This document shows positions 51,470-60,901 of a DNA stretch of 64,000 nt, piece by piece. Each line of letters starts with the position of its first letter. Position 1 is the stretch's first letter. A model generated the notes under the pieces. It was not told where the DNA came from and did not search any database. It worked only from the letters and a program-made list of their open reading frames with translations. The stretch comes from an uncultured Clostridia bacterium. Its GTDB lineage: Bacteria; Bacillota; Clostridia; Christensenellales; UBA1242. The position numbers and the translations under genes were made by a program. Location: NCBI GenBank assembly GCA_934771475.1, contig CAKVMD010000002.1:1-64000 (forward strand). The letters are read 5' to 3'.

Positions 51470-53248
51470 TTATTTTTTCATACATTTTTGCCACTGCGAC
51501 AAAAGCGTTCTTAAATAATTAAAGCCTTCTTCAAATGGCTCGCCGCTTTCAAGAAGACAGTTTGCCTTGTTTAAAACTTGCAAAGGTTTTTCGCTATCTC
51601 CCGCCGACAAGAAATACTTATAATCTTCTAACGCACCCTTTTCACTTTTTAAAATTCTTCCTGCAAAAGACAACGCGCAAATCATCCCGGTTGCATATTT
51701 GTACACATAAAATGAACTGAAAAAGTGTCCAACCCGCGCCCATTCATACTTAATTTCGTCAATAAGCTTAACTTTCCCAAAATACTTTTTGTTGAGGTCG
51801 TAATAAGTGAAACAAACAAAATCTTTTGAAAGAGGTCTGCCACTTTCATACTCTTCATGCACTTTTGCCTCAAATTCAGCAAACATGGTTTGACGATAAA
51901 TTGAGCCCTTAACCTCATCAAAAAATTTATTGTACAATGCAATCTTTTCTTCATTTGTCTGGGCGTTATTTAAAAGGTAATTCAAAAGCAAAATTTCATT
52001 TGTGGTGCTTGCAATCTCCGCCAAAAATATTGTGTATCCCGCTTTTTGACGAGGTTGAGTCTTTGACGCAAAAACTGTATGCATAGCATGACCGAGTTCG
52101 TGTGCAATTTCAAAAACCGAGCCAATAGTTCCATTAAAGTTAAGAAGAACATAAGGATGAACGCCGTAAACTGCATTTTCATACGCCCCCGTACGCTTTC
52201 CTTGGCTTGGCATCACATCAAGCCATCTTTCTTTCACTGCCTGTTTTAAAAGTGCGACATAGTCTTCACCGAGTGGAGAAAGCGCTTTGTAAACAATTTC
52301 CATTGCCTCTTCAAAAGTGTACTTTTTCTCGTTTTTAGTTTGAATATCTGCCATATTATCAAAAATGTACATATCTTTCAGATTAAGACATTTCTTTTTT
52401 AAGTCAAAATATTTAAACAAAATGTCAAGATTTTTGTCAACTTCGGTTAAAAGTCTATCATAAACCTCTTTTGAAACCTCTTCATCTTCAAGCGCCTCAT
52501 TTAATGCTGATTTATATTTTCTGATTTTAGCAAAATAGCAATCTTCTTTCACATAATTGATGTAATTGTTGGCAAGCATATTGATACTTCTTCCAAATGC
52601 GCCATTATATTCTTTCATCGCATTTTTGCGTAGCGTCCTATCGTTTGAGCGGATGTATTCGGCATAAGACGAATGGTCGAGTTTGTGCTTTTTACCTTTG
52701 CTATCTAGTATATCGTTAAAAGTAAGGTCTGCATCACTAAAAAGTCTGCTGTTGCCAGAAAAACCGCCAAGGAAACTCATCCCTGACAAAAGCTTTTCTT
52801 CTTTTTTAGATAGCATATGGCTTTTTTCGCGCTTGATTGCTTCAAAGGAGCGCGAATAATCTTTAAAATCTTTGTCTCTGATTATGCTGTCTAAAAGTTT
52901 GTCAGAAAGTTCATGAAGTTCACTTGATACAAACGAAGTTTCTTCCGACAATTTTTGATATGCCATAGAAAGAAGTTCGTCTTTTTGCTGTTCTTCACTA
53001 TTGCCTAAATCTTCATCACACTTTAAAGCGCAATAAAGAAAAATTGGTTCTAATTTCTCTTCAAATTCTTTATTTAGGTTAAGATAAGATAAAATTCTCT
53101 TTTTGTTGTTTAGTTTTCCTTCAAATTTTTTAACCGCTTCTGTATAATCTTCCATTGCTTTCAGTGCGGATAAAAATTCTTCTTCGCCTTTGCAAAGCGG
53201 AGATAAATCCCACTTATATTTTTCATCTATTTCATTTCTCTTTTTCAT
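51470..53248 (-). CDS. pepF: M3-family oligoendopeptidase F
   Basis: The 592-residue product has the zinc site HELGHAMHTVF (about 379-389) with the downstream Glu in AEIASTTNEI, and the N-terminal helical part of PepF (about 1-190). It cleaves short peptides in the cytosol. AAGGAG precedes ATG 53248. It is monocistronic, after a terminator at 53296. Confidence 0.93.
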   Translation of the reverse strand: MKKRNEIDEKYKWDLSPLCKGEEEFLSALKAMEDYTEAVKKFEGKLNNKKRILSYLNLNKEFEEKLEPIFLYCALKCDEDLGNSEEQQKDELLSMAYQKLSEETSFVSSELHELSDKLLDSIIRDKDFKDYSRSFEAIKREKSHMLSKKEEKLLSGMSFLGGFSGNSRLFSDADLTFNDILDSKGKKHKLDHSSYAEYIRSNDRTLRKNAMKEYNGAFGRSINMLANNYINYVKEDCYFAKIRKYKSALNEALEDEEVSKEVYDRLLTEVDKNLDILFKYFDLKKKCLNLKDMYIFDNMADIQTKNEKKYTFEEAMEIVYKALSPLGEDYVALLKQAVKERWLDVMPSQGKRTGAYENAVYGVHPYVLLNFNGTIGSVFEIAHELGHAMHTVFASKTQPRQKAGYTIFLAEIASTTNEILLLNYLLNNAQTNEEKIALYNKFFDEVKGSIYRQTMFAEFEAKVHEEYESGRPLSKDFVCFTYYDLNKKYFGKVKLIDEIKYEWARVGHFFSSFYVYKYATGMICALSFAGRILKSEKGALEDYKYFLSAGDSEKPLQVLNKANCLLESGEPFEEGFNYLRTLLSQWQKCMKK

Positions 53249-53295
53249 ATTTAACTCCTTTATATATTTTAGTAAAATTCTAAAAATTTTACAAC

Positions 53296-53328
53296 AAAAA
53301 AGACCAACTTTTAAAATTTGGTCTTCTT
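53296..53328 (-). terminator. Terminator of the methyltransferase/RluA operon
   Basis: AAGACCAA (53300-53307) pairs with TTGGTCTT (53318-53325), A/T flanks. Confidence 0.8.
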
Positions 53329-53407
53329 ATAACTCAAATATTTATCTTGTGCTTGCAAATTTCGGGTCGCAAAAGACATTTTCAGTTGCCCGCCGAAAAA
53401 CTTGCTA

Positions 53408-54106
53408 TTATCTTAAAAAATATTTATCCATAAAAAACTTGTTCCATGGAGATTTTGCGGTGTCAGGAGCACAAGCAAAGGTCATTTTTTGCTTTGTTAC
53501 TGGATGCAAAAATTCAAGTCTACCAGCCCATAGACCAAGATTTGTAGACGCAGAAGTTTTATCTTTGCCATATTTGTTGTCTCCCACAAGTGGACAATTT
53601 ATCCCCGCAAACTGAACTCTAATTTGATGGCTTCTTCCGGTGATAAGTTTAACTTCCACAAGCGCCATGTCCTCGCAAGTTTGCAAAACCTTATAAGAGA
53701 GTTTTGCCTCTTTAACCCCACTCTCGCTTCTTGGAGCAATTCTCACAATGTTATTTCTCTCGTCTTTCTTTAAATAATGACAAAGAGTGTCAGATTTAAG
53801 TTGAGGAGTTTTAGTTGTAACCGCATAATAAGTTTTTTGCATTTGTCCATTTTTTATTTGTTCGCTTAATCTGCTAGCGCCCTTTGAGGTCTTAGCAAAC
53901 ACCATTATTCCTCCCGTAGGGCGGTCAAGTCTGTGAACCAAACCTACAAAAGCCTCGCCTTCTTTGTTATACTTTTCCTTAATATATTCCTTTACCATTG
54001 TAAGCATATCTTTGTCCCCCGATGCATCCTCCTGAGAAGGAACATTTTGCGGTTTCACAACAACTATACAATGATTATCCTCATACAAAACAGTTAATTT
54101 TCCCAT
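53408..54106 (-). CDS. RluA-family pseudouridine synthase
   Basis: The 232-residue product has the catalytic VGLVHRLDRPTGGIMVFAKT motif (Asp in HRLD, about 65), the LITGRSHQIRVQ strand (about 155-166) and the closing LEFLHPVTKQ. It lacks an S4 domain, so it is the short RluA form acting on rRNA or tRNA; which position is unknown. It overlaps the methyltransferase gene by 13 bases in one operon. Confidence 0.92.
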   Translation of the reverse strand: MGKLTVLYEDNHCIVVVKPQNVPSQEDASGDKDMLTMVKEYIKEKYNKEGEAFVGLVHRLDRPTGGIMVFAKTSKGASRLSEQIKNGQMQKTYYAVTTKTPQLKSDTLCHYLKKDERNNIVRIAPRSESGVKEAKLSYKVLQTCEDMALVEVKLITGRSHQIRVQFAGINCPLVGDNKYGKDKTSASTNLGLWAGRLEFLHPVTKQKMTFACAPDTAKSPWNKFFMDKYFLR

Positions 54107-54945
54107 ATTTTAATACCTCTTGCCCCGCATGGAAGCACAATTTTTTCTTCTGTTGGAAGTCCAATTTCGTCTGCGTCAATTCCGCCCTCACCAAACACAA
54201 GCATTAGCAAGTTTGAAAGCACGCTAGCTTGAAGCCCAGTCGTATAAGACGAAATAAGCACAAAAAGTGGATTGTCCGACAAAACCTCTTTTGTGAGAGC
54301 AATGAAATCATAAAGATTGTCTTCCAGTTTCCACATCTCGCCATTTGTTCCTCTACCATACGATGGTGGGTCCATAATTATCGCGTCATAAGTGTTACCT
54401 CTTCTTTTTTCACGCTCTATAAACTTTTTGCAATCATCAACAATATAACGAATGGTGGTTATGCCATTTAATTTTGCATTTTCTTTGGCTCTTTCAACCA
54501 TTCCCTTACTCGCGTCAATATGGGTTACCTTTGCGCCCGCGCTTGCACAAACAACGCTTGCACCACCCGTGTAAGCAAAAAGATTTAACACTTTAATCTC
54601 TCTGCCAGCGCCTTTGATTGCATTTATCATGTCATTCCAGTTCACTGCTTGCTCTGGGAAAAGCCCAGTATGCTTGAACCCCATAGGTTTAAGCGAAAAG
54701 GTTAGATTTCGCCACTTAATGTTCCACTCTTCGGGCATTTTATGCAAGAAATTCCAAGCCCCGCCCCCAGTCGAAGAGCGCTTATAATGAGCGTCAAGCC
54801 CTTTAAACTTTGACAAATCACTTTTTGCTTTCCAAATTACTTGTGGGTCTGGACGCAAAAGCGTATATTCGCCCCATTTTTCAAGTTTTTCACCATTTCC
54901 AGTTGCTATAACCTTGTAGTCAACCCAATCGTTTGCTATTTTCAT
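54094..54945 (-). CDS. RlmI-like class I SAM-dependent methyltransferase
   Basis: The 283-residue product starts at ATG 54945 behind GGAAGGG. Motif I is VLNLFAYTGGASVVCASAGAK (split, about 137-156), followed by THIDASKGMVERAKENAKLN. The catalytic motif IIMDPPSYGRG (about 204-214) is the NPPS/DPPS-type of RNA/protein N- or C5-methylases, closest to RlmI/RlmK-like C-terminal domains without the PUA domain. With the overlapping RluA gene it points to rRNA modification. Confidence 0.87.
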   Translation of the reverse strand: MKIANDWVDYKVIATGNGEKLEKWGEYTLLRPDPQVIWKAKSDLSKFKGLDAHYKRSSTGGGAWNFLHKMPEEWNIKWRNLTFSLKPMGFKHTGLFPEQAVNWNDMINAIKGAGREIKVLNLFAYTGGASVVCASAGAKVTHIDASKGMVERAKENAKLNGITTIRYIVDDCKKFIEREKRRGNTYDAIIMDPPSYGRGTNGEMWKLEDNLYDFIALTKEVLSDNPLFVLISSYTTGLQASVLSNLLMLVFGEGGIDADEIGLPTEEKIVLPCGARGIKIWEN

Positions 54946-55072
54946 AATTAGCACCCTTCCTCTTACTGCCAGTCTAAAAAATTCAAATTTCTTTCTATAC
55001 AATTATACATGCAATTCTTCAAAAGTCAAAATAAAATTTGATATTGCCCAAAATTGCTTTTAAATATCAATA

Positions 55073-55105
55073 AAATAGAGAATGTAATGTTTACATTCTC
55101 TATTT
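55073..55105 (-). terminator. Terminator of ileS
   Basis: AAATAGAGAATGTAA (55073-55087) pairs perfectly with TTACATTCTCTATTT (55091-55105). Confidence 0.88.
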
Positions 55106-55153
55106 ATTTTCAACAAATTGTCAATATTTTATTTGTTTTAATCTCAGTGAGGC

Positions 55154-58100
55154 TTATTTAGCAAGAGTTACTTTCACGCTTCCTTCACCCATTTCAACGT
55201 CTTTTGAAATGACAGGATTTGAAAGTGAAGGCTTAATTTCCTTAATCAATACTTCTTGCATGATTTTATCCTTGAATTTATCGAGTACTTTTTGAAGATG
55301 AGCGTCATTTGTTTCAAAAGATGCCTCAATTCTGTCTTCAATCAAGAAATCTGCTTCTTTTCTTAACACTTGAAGTCCTCTTACAAATTCGCGATATTCG
55401 CCTTCCATAATAAGTTCTTCGTCAAGGGTTACATCAAGCACAACGGTATTTCCATTCTCGTGAGCAATGACATAATCGCCTTTTGGCTTCTTTTCAAGAT
55501 TGAAAAGTTCACTATCAAGGTCGGTAAACTTACCAACGCTAACCTTTCCATTATGGTAGCCTTCCATAACAAGTTTATTTTCCTCGTCAGAAAGGTGTGC
55601 AAGAGTCTCTTTAAGGGCTTGTACCTCGCCTTTAAGAACTGCACCTGCTTTTTTGAAGTTTACTGAAAGATATTCATCATTGAAACGACTTTCATCCTTG
55701 ACAACTTCAAGATTTTTGATATTGAGTTCTTCTTTGATAATACTGCCAAACTCGTCAAGAACGCGGTGAGCAAACTCGTCCCCAGTAACATACATAGTGC
55801 GAAGAGGTTGCTTAACCTTTATTTGATTTTCATTTCTGAGACGCTGAGCAATAGACATCACATCTCTTGCTTTTTCAGTGTAAGCGAGAATGTTTTCAAA
55901 GTGAAGAGGATAAATTTCTTTTGGATAGCCCGCAAGCATAACGCATTCGGCCTCGCCAGGCTCAATTTCTCGGACAAGATTTTGCCAAATATGTTCACAA
56001 ACAAAAGGAATTATTGGAGTCATTATGCTAGCGCAAGACTTAATTGCATAGTAGAGGCACCAATAGGCGGTCATTTGGTCGCGCTTATTTTCGCTTTTCC
56101 AAAATCTCTTTCTGTTTGAACGGATATAGAAGTTTGAAAGGTCATCAACAAGTTTTTCAAAGTCTTTTACAACAAGATATGCTTTGTCCTCACCAAAATT
56201 TAGGTCGCTATCTTTGATAAATTTGTTTACGCTTTCAATAAGCCACTTATCAGCGACTTGAAGGTCTGTTTCCTCTGGCTTAAAATTCACAATGTCTGGG
56301 TTGTCGATGCAAGCGTAAGTGTTAAAGAATGTGTAAACATTCCAAAACGCCAAAAGTTTTCTTCTTGCTTCATCAGTGAGCGTAAATCCGAAACGCATAT
56401 CATTGGTTGGGCTAGAAGATGAGAACAGATATCGAACCACATCAGCGCCCACATTGTCGGCAACCTTATCTGCTTCGAGAGTGTTTCCACCGCTCTTATG
56501 GAACTCACCACCCTTTTCATCTTTAACATATTGATAAGTGCACACTTTTTTATATGGCGCTTTGCCAGTGAGAACTACGCTCATAATGAGAAGAGAGTAG
56601 AACCATAGTTTAATTTGTTCAATCATTTCACAAACATAATCGCTTGGGAAATTGTTTTCAAAGAATTTTTTATCGGTGAAGTATTTTTTAGTGCTAAATG
56701 GGGTGATACCTGCGTCAAGCCAAACATCCCCGACTTCGGGAACACGAGAAATCTCCGCTCCGCAATCACATTTTATTTTGATTTCATCAATCCAAGGTTT
56801 ATGAATATTTGGAAGGGCGTCAACCATTTCAGGATGAACCGCTTTTGCCTTCAATTCTTCTTTTGAGCCAATCACATGAACTTTTCCACATTTTTCGCAA
56901 ACATAAAATGGAAGTGGAAGTCCATAAAATCTTGAACGAGAGATATTCCAATCGCCCATATTTTCAAGCCAGTCAATCATACGCTTTTTAGCGTAAGCAG
57001 GTTTAAACTCGACATCTTCGATAGCTTTTAAAGCGAGTGGACGAATTTCATCAATTTTTATAAACCATGCAGAGATAAGTTTGTAAACAAGGTCAGTTTT
57101 GCAACGCCAGCAGAATGGATAACTATGTTTATACTTATGAGCGTACAAAAGTTTTCCATCATTTTGAAGCCTATCTACAACCATTTGTACAACATCTGTT
57201 GTTTTCTTTCCCGCGAGAAAGCCTGTTGAATCAAGCATTACGCCCTGCTCGTTTATTGGGCAAATTTCAGGTAAGGAAAGGGTTTGCCCCAGTTCAAAAT
57301 CTTCCGCGCCACAACCAGGAGCAATGTGAACCACGCAACTTCCCTCTGCATTATCAACCATATCCCATGCAACAACCTTATGTGCAAAATTTTGCATTTC
57401 AAGTTCTGGGAAGCAAGTTTCGTATTCGAGCCCAACAAGGTCGACACCTTTCATCTCTTTTAAAACTTTTGCGTCCCCTTTTAAAACGCACAATCTATCT
57501 TTACCAAGAACAAGTTTTTCGCCATTAAAATCCACCAAAACATAGGTAAAATCAGGGTTCACCGCAAGCGCAACATTGGCAGAAAGTGTCCAAGGAGTGG
57601 TTGTCCATGCAACAATTTTGAAGTCTTGCCCTTTCACTGGGAATTTGGCAAAAATCGCAGTATGCTCCACTTCATGATATGATGAACTTATTTCATGCTC
57701 TGAAAGACTGGTTCCGCAACGAGGGCACCAAGCCATAGGGCGATTTTTCTTTACTATCCACCCCTTTTCATCGCATTTTTTGAGAAAATGCCAAATTGAA
57801 GTGATATTTTCATCAGTGTTTGTCAGATAACTATGGTCCCAATCCATCCATTGCCCCATACGGATAGATTGATTTGTAATTTCGTTAGCAAAATAGTTCA
57901 CTCTTTCCATACACTTATTAGTGAACTTATCAATTCCATACTGTGCAATTTCAGGTTTTCCGTTAAGTCCAAGTTCCTTTTCGACATTGACTTCAACCCA
58001 AAGACCTTGTCCATCAAAACCATTTTGATACATACAGTCTTTTCCCTTTAAAGCGTTGTAACGAATGGTGAGGTCTTTAAGCGTTCTTCCCCAAAAGTGG

Positions 58101-58267
58101 TGAATACCAAGCCTATTATTTGCTGTTGCAGGCCCATCCAGGAACTTAAACCTTTCATGCCCTTCATTCTTTTTGACTAATTTATGAAAACAATCGTTTT
58201 CTTTCCAAAAATTGAGCACATTATGCTCTAACTCAACAAAATTTGGCATTGCTTGTTCTTTTTTCAT
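55154..58267 (-). CDS. ileS: Isoleucyl-tRNA synthetase (divergent, long type)
   Basis: About 1037 residues from ATG 58267 (a second ATG at 58270 is adjacent; AAGGAG lies upstream). Features: DGPATANNRLGIHHFWGRT in place of a plain HIGH, the editing domain, zinc Cys pairs (CPRCGTSLSE; VCEKCGK; KCDCG), and FHKSGGNTLEADKV where KMSKSGGN is usual. The C-terminal part has the anticodon domain and a final DUF5915-like region. The length fits the type 2 IleS group. A T-box with a likely ATC specifier precedes it, supporting isoleucine specificity. Confidence 0.92.
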   Translation of the reverse strand: MKKEQAMPNFVELEHNVLNFWKENDCFHKLVKKNEGHERFKFLDGPATANNRLGIHHFWGRTLKDLTIRYNALKGKDCMYQNGFDGQGLWVEVNVEKELGLNGKPEIAQYGIDKFTNKCMERVNYFANEITNQSIRMGQWMDWDHSYLTNTDENITSIWHFLKKCDEKGWIVKKNRPMAWCPRCGTSLSEHEISSSYHEVEHTAIFAKFPVKGQDFKIVAWTTTPWTLSANVALAVNPDFTYVLVDFNGEKLVLGKDRLCVLKGDAKVLKEMKGVDLVGLEYETCFPELEMQNFAHKVVAWDMVDNAEGSCVVHIAPGCGAEDFELGQTLSLPEICPINEQGVMLDSTGFLAGKKTTDVVQMVVDRLQNDGKLLYAHKYKHSYPFCWRCKTDLVYKLISAWFIKIDEIRPLALKAIEDVEFKPAYAKKRMIDWLENMGDWNISRSRFYGLPLPFYVCEKCGKVHVIGSKEELKAKAVHPEMVDALPNIHKPWIDEIKIKCDCGAEISRVPEVGDVWLDAGITPFSTKKYFTDKKFFENNFPSDYVCEMIEQIKLWFYSLLIMSVVLTGKAPYKKVCTYQYVKDEKGGEFHKSGGNTLEADKVADNVGADVVRYLFSSSSPTNDMRFGFTLTDEARRKLLAFWNVYTFFNTYACIDNPDIVNFKPEETDLQVADKWLIESVNKFIKDSDLNFGEDKAYLVVKDFEKLVDDLSNFYIRSNRKRFWKSENKRDQMTAYWCLYYAIKSCASIMTPIIPFVCEHIWQNLVREIEPGEAECVMLAGYPKEIYPLHFENILAYTEKARDVMSIAQRLRNENQIKVKQPLRTMYVTGDEFAHRVLDEFGSIIKEELNIKNLEVVKDESRFNDEYLSVNFKKAGAVLKGEVQALKETLAHLSDEENKLVMEGYHNGKVSVGKFTDLDSELFNLEKKPKGDYVIAHENGNTVVLDVTLDEELIMEGEYREFVRGLQVLRKEADFLIEDRIEASFETNDAHLQKVLDKFKDKIMQEVLIKEIKPSLSNPVISKDVEMGEGSVKVTLAK

Positions 58268-58286
58268 CATTTTTCTCCTTTTAAAC

Positions 58287-58523
58287 AAAAAATCACACCA
58301 AGTTACAAGAAAACCTAGTGCGATTTTTAATAAACCACTTGTAAACTTCTAGCAGGCTAGCACCCACCTCTTCTATAACGGGAAGTCCCGACTTATGTTA
58401 CTATTATTTCACAAAAGTAGCTCCAAAAGTGATAACCTTTTCCTTTCTTTTATTGCCTTGCACCAAACGGCAACTCTCTGTAAAATATTTGAAAAGGTGT
58501 TGTCTTTTATCCACGCTTTTTAT
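58287..58523 (-). ncRNA. T-box leader of ileS
   Basis: On the minus strand AGAGAGTTGCC...GGCAA forms stem I, GGTTATCAC offers ATC (Ile) as specifier, AGGTGGGTGCTAGC takes the T-box position (about 58371-58357), and AATCGCACTA...TGGTGTGATTTTTT is the terminator (58327-58287). The T-box core departs from the usual GGGTGGTACCGCG. Confidence 0.8.
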
Positions 58524-58529
58524 GCAGTT

Positions 58530-58558
58530 ATTTTAAATATTATTTTTTATTTTGTCAA
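58530..58558 (-). promoter_or_regulatory. Promoter of ileS
   Basis: Minus-strand TTGACA (58558-58553), a 17-bp spacer and TAAAAT (58535-58530), just before the T-box. Confidence 0.8.
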
Positions 58559-58586
58559 GCATTTTTAATCTTTAACAAAAGTTAAA

Positions 58587-58844
58587 TTATTTTTTAGCCT
58601 CTTCGGCTTTCTTTAAAATTTTTTTAATCTTTGCTCTACAATGTTTAAAGGCCTTTTCAAGGGAGCCTTCGCCGTAGAAAATCTTATAACTTTCGCCATA
58701 AGTGAACATTTTGTTAAACTCTTCTTCAAGGCTTGTTAAAAGTTTTTCTATATCTTTATTGTCGCATTTGACAGAGCACGCTTTTTCTCTTCCGCCGTCT
58801 AGCCAAATATATATATCTTTGACACAATTCTTTTTCTTTTCCAT
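58587..58844 (-). CDS. Small hypothetical protein
   Basis: The 85-residue product is charged, with a beta start (CVKDIYIWLDGG) and a helical end (ALKHCRAKIKKILKKAEEAKK-like). It lies 6 bases after the HEPN-like/CBS gene, so it is likely translated from the same message. No family is recognised. Confidence 0.65.
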   Translation of the reverse strand: MEKKKNCVKDIYIWLDGGREKACSVKCDNKDIEKLLTSLEEEFNKMFTYGESYKIFYGEGSLEKAFKHCRAKIKKILKKAEEAKK

Positions 58845-58850
58845 AATATC

Positions 58851-59582
58851 CTAATAATTTTCTATGACATTTTGTGCCTCAACAATATTTGATGAGGTCA
58901 TTATGCCGATAGGCAATTCATTAGTTGTCCCCCTTTTAGTAAACAAGATTGCAAGCAATTTGTGATTGCTGTTAAACTCTTCAAGCGCATCTTCCACTGT
59001 GCAATCTTCTTTCTTTACGCAATAATAGTTCGTGTTTTCAATGGAAGAAAGCATATCTTCAATTTGGACATTATCCAAAAATGTCATTGGCTTTCCGCCA
59101 GAAAGCAAATATTGTCCCATGGAATTGATTATTTTTTGTCCATTTGCAACTCCAATAAGCGCGCCGTTTTTATATACTGGCAAGTTTGAATATCCGCTAG
59201 ACGACATGAGCATAATAACATCTCTCATGCTTTTGTCGGCCGGAACCGTCAAAACATCCCTTATCGCTATGCTGTCAAGAGCGCGTGGAGGCGTGGTTAT
59301 TAATTTTTCGATATGCTCTATGTTTTCAACCACGGAATTGTGAGGTTCGGCAATAACAAAATCTTCGTTATTATTGTGAACTATCGCATTTCTTAATCTT
59401 CCATAATCAATAAGGTCATCTTCGTATTTACGCACAGTATAATTTAGCGATGCAGTTTTTCTTATAAGGTCTGAAAAACCCATTGAACGGTGAAAATCAT
59501 ATCTTCGTTTGAGAGCATAGTCTATGTTATTATATGCATCCAAGAAGCGTTTTGAGTTGTTGAATAATTCCCTATCCTCCAT
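58851..59582 (-). CDS. HEPN-like domain fused to a CBS pair
   Basis: The 243-residue product has an N-terminal helical domain (1-95) with YGRLRNAIVHN, where Arg64 and His69 form the R-x4-H motif of HEPN ribonucleases. Two CBS domains follow (about 105-160: SIAIRDVLTVPADKSMRDVIMLM..; about 172-240: NYYCVKKEDCTVEDALEEF). CBS pairs bind adenine nucleotides, so an adenylate-tuned HEPN effector or RNA-binding protein is possible; activity is inference. AAGGGGAAGG precedes ATG 59582. Confidence 0.78.
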   Translation of the reverse strand: MEDRELFNNSKRFLDAYNNIDYALKRRYDFHRSMGFSDLIRKTASLNYTVRKYEDDLIDYGRLRNAIVHNNNEDFVIAEPHNSVVENIEHIEKLITTPPRALDSIAIRDVLTVPADKSMRDVIMLMSSSGYSNLPVYKNGALIGVANGQKIINSMGQYLLSGGKPMTFLDNVQIEDMLSSIENTNYYCVKKEDCTVEDALEEFNSNHKLLAILFTKRGTTNELPIGIMTSSNIVEAQNVIENY

Positions 59583-59724
59583 ACCTTCCCCTTTTAAACA
59601 TATTTATTATAACATATTTGCCCTTGCAATTAAAACGATTTTGCGCCTCCACAAGTGGTTTTAAAAAGAAAATATTGATTTAACAAAATTTTACACTTTA
59701 TTTTAAGAAATTCTCATTTTTTTA

Positions 59725-59753
59725 TTGCAAAATTATTATTTTTTTGCTAGAAT
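59725..59753 (+). promoter_or_regulatory. Promoter of SRP RNA
   Basis: TTGCAA (59725-59730), a 17-bp spacer and TAGAAT (59748-59753), with the RNA start near 59761. Confidence 0.75.
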
Positions 59754-59760
59754 AATTAAA

Positions 59761-60036
59761 CCGAGCTAGACGGAGAGTTAGCGGTGCTCTGTTACCCACA
59801 ATCCGCTATAGTGGGGTTGAATGCTTTTAGCGGTTTAATTTTTGTAAATATGTGCATGATTTTATCGTGATGAAATTAAGGTCTTATGCAATCAAAATCT
59901 TTGAATCGTGTCAGGACCTGACGGTAGCATCACTAAGAGGACACTTTGGTGTGCCATGAGGTAACTTTGGTGGAGCGATAAAAGCGTGAGGCAGTTATGA
60001 ACTTTTTATCAATAAAAGATGCTCGGTGCGTCTATT
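59761..60036 (+). ncRNA. ffs: Signal recognition particle RNA (long form with Alu domain)
   Basis: The 5' CCGAGC...GAC and 3' GCTCGGTGCGTC pair to close the molecule. The 5' part (GGTGCTCTGTTACCC..GGGGTTGAATGC) is the Alu-like fold. The apical domain is GTGTCAGGACCTGACGGTAGCATCAC, the Ffh-binding region (split for length, near 59918-59942). Firmicutes use this approximately 270-base form. The exact ends are estimated from pairing. Confidence 0.9.
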
Positions 60037-60060
60037 ACAAGCGTTTGCTTGAATAAATAA

Positions 60061-60096
60061 AAAAATTCACTAGGATTTCCTAGTGGATTTTTTGTT
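60061..60096 (+). terminator. Terminator of SRP RNA
   Basis: AAATTCACTAGG pairs with CCTAGTGGATTT (one G-U), then T run. Confidence 0.85.
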
Positions 60097-60139
60097 TGGT
60101 GAGTTTTGGGCTTTGTTAAGATTTGCCTTATAGAGCGCT

Positions 60140-60243
60140 CTTGCCCCGCTCAAAAATCAGAAAATTTTACGAGTAAAATTTTGGTGCCCATAAGGGGCGC
60201 GCTTTGCGCAAGGCGCAAAGCATGATTTTTGAGCGGGTGCAAG
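60140..60243. repeat. Nested inverted-repeat element
   Basis: Outer arms CTTGCCCCGCTCAAAAATCA (60140-60159) and its inverted partner (60223-60243, one extra base) enclose two inner hairpins: AAAATTTTA-CGAG-TAAAATTTT (about 60161-60182) and GCTTTGCGC-AAG-GCGCAAAGC (60201-60221). The 104 bases can fold as a cross-like structure. No ORF is present. It could be a MITE/REP-type repeat or a structured RNA. Confidence 0.65.
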
Positions 60244-60306
60244 AAGCGAACCTAAAAGCCCAAAGAAAAAAGTCATTTATAAGCCAAATATGTTTGGTTA
60301 CTTCAA

Positions 60307-60492
60307 TTATTTGTTTTTATCGGCAACTTTCTTCATTTGCCCTTTTGCTTTTTGCTCTAACTTTTCAACGCCTTCAACAATGGCTTTTTCGCCCTTATTG
60401 AACGCTTGCTTTGAGCATGAGGAATATTTATATAAAACCATTCCTGTTACAAGACCTACACCAAAGCCCATAAGCATCATAAAGTCTTTCAT
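60307..60492 (-). CDS. Small membrane-anchored protein (YtxH-like)
   Basis: The 61-residue product starts at ATG 60492 behind AGGAGGGG. One N-terminal hydrophobic segment (about 4-22, MMLMGFGVGLVTGMVLY) is followed by a Lys/Glu-rich helix. The pattern recalls YtxH-type or small anchor proteins. The function is unknown. Confidence 0.65.
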   Translation of the reverse strand: MKDFMMLMGFGVGLVTGMVLYKYSSCSKQAFNKGEKAIVEGVEKLEQKAKGQMKKVADKNK

Positions 60493-60801
60493 GTTCCCCT
60501 CCTTGCATTTAGTATCCCCCACATTGCGAAAAATATCCAATTTTGTCATGTTTAAGATAAACATTTGCCTTTTCATAAAAAGCCTACAAAAACGCTCTTC
60601 CTAAACGCTATCCTTGCGCGCCTAGTAAACAGTCTCTTAAACAGCACCTTAAATTATCAAACATACCAAATCTATTTAATAACTTAGCCTCGCTGTATAA
60701 AAAGATAACCCACATTAAGTACAAAAAGCTTCGATGATTGCTTCGATAACATCTTGTTTATAACTCATTTCTTATTAATAACAAAACTTGTTAAAAACAA
60801 A

Positions 60802-60850
60802 AAAACACGCATTTAAGTTTTAAATTAACCTTTTTATGCGTGTTTTTATG
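60802..60850 (-). terminator. Terminator of the nifS-nifU operon
   Basis: AAAACACGCAT (60802-60812) pairs with ATGCGTGTTTT (60836-60846). The gap 60577-60801 holds no supported gene. Confidence 0.8.
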
Positions 60851-60901
60851 TATTTTAGTTAAAATTAACATTTGTTTTTGCAATTTAATTTGCAAAGCAC
60901 C

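Noticed and set aside
60720..60775. Minus-strand 17-codon frame MSYKQDVIEAIIEAFCT
   Set aside because: No ribosome site or promoter and no context support.
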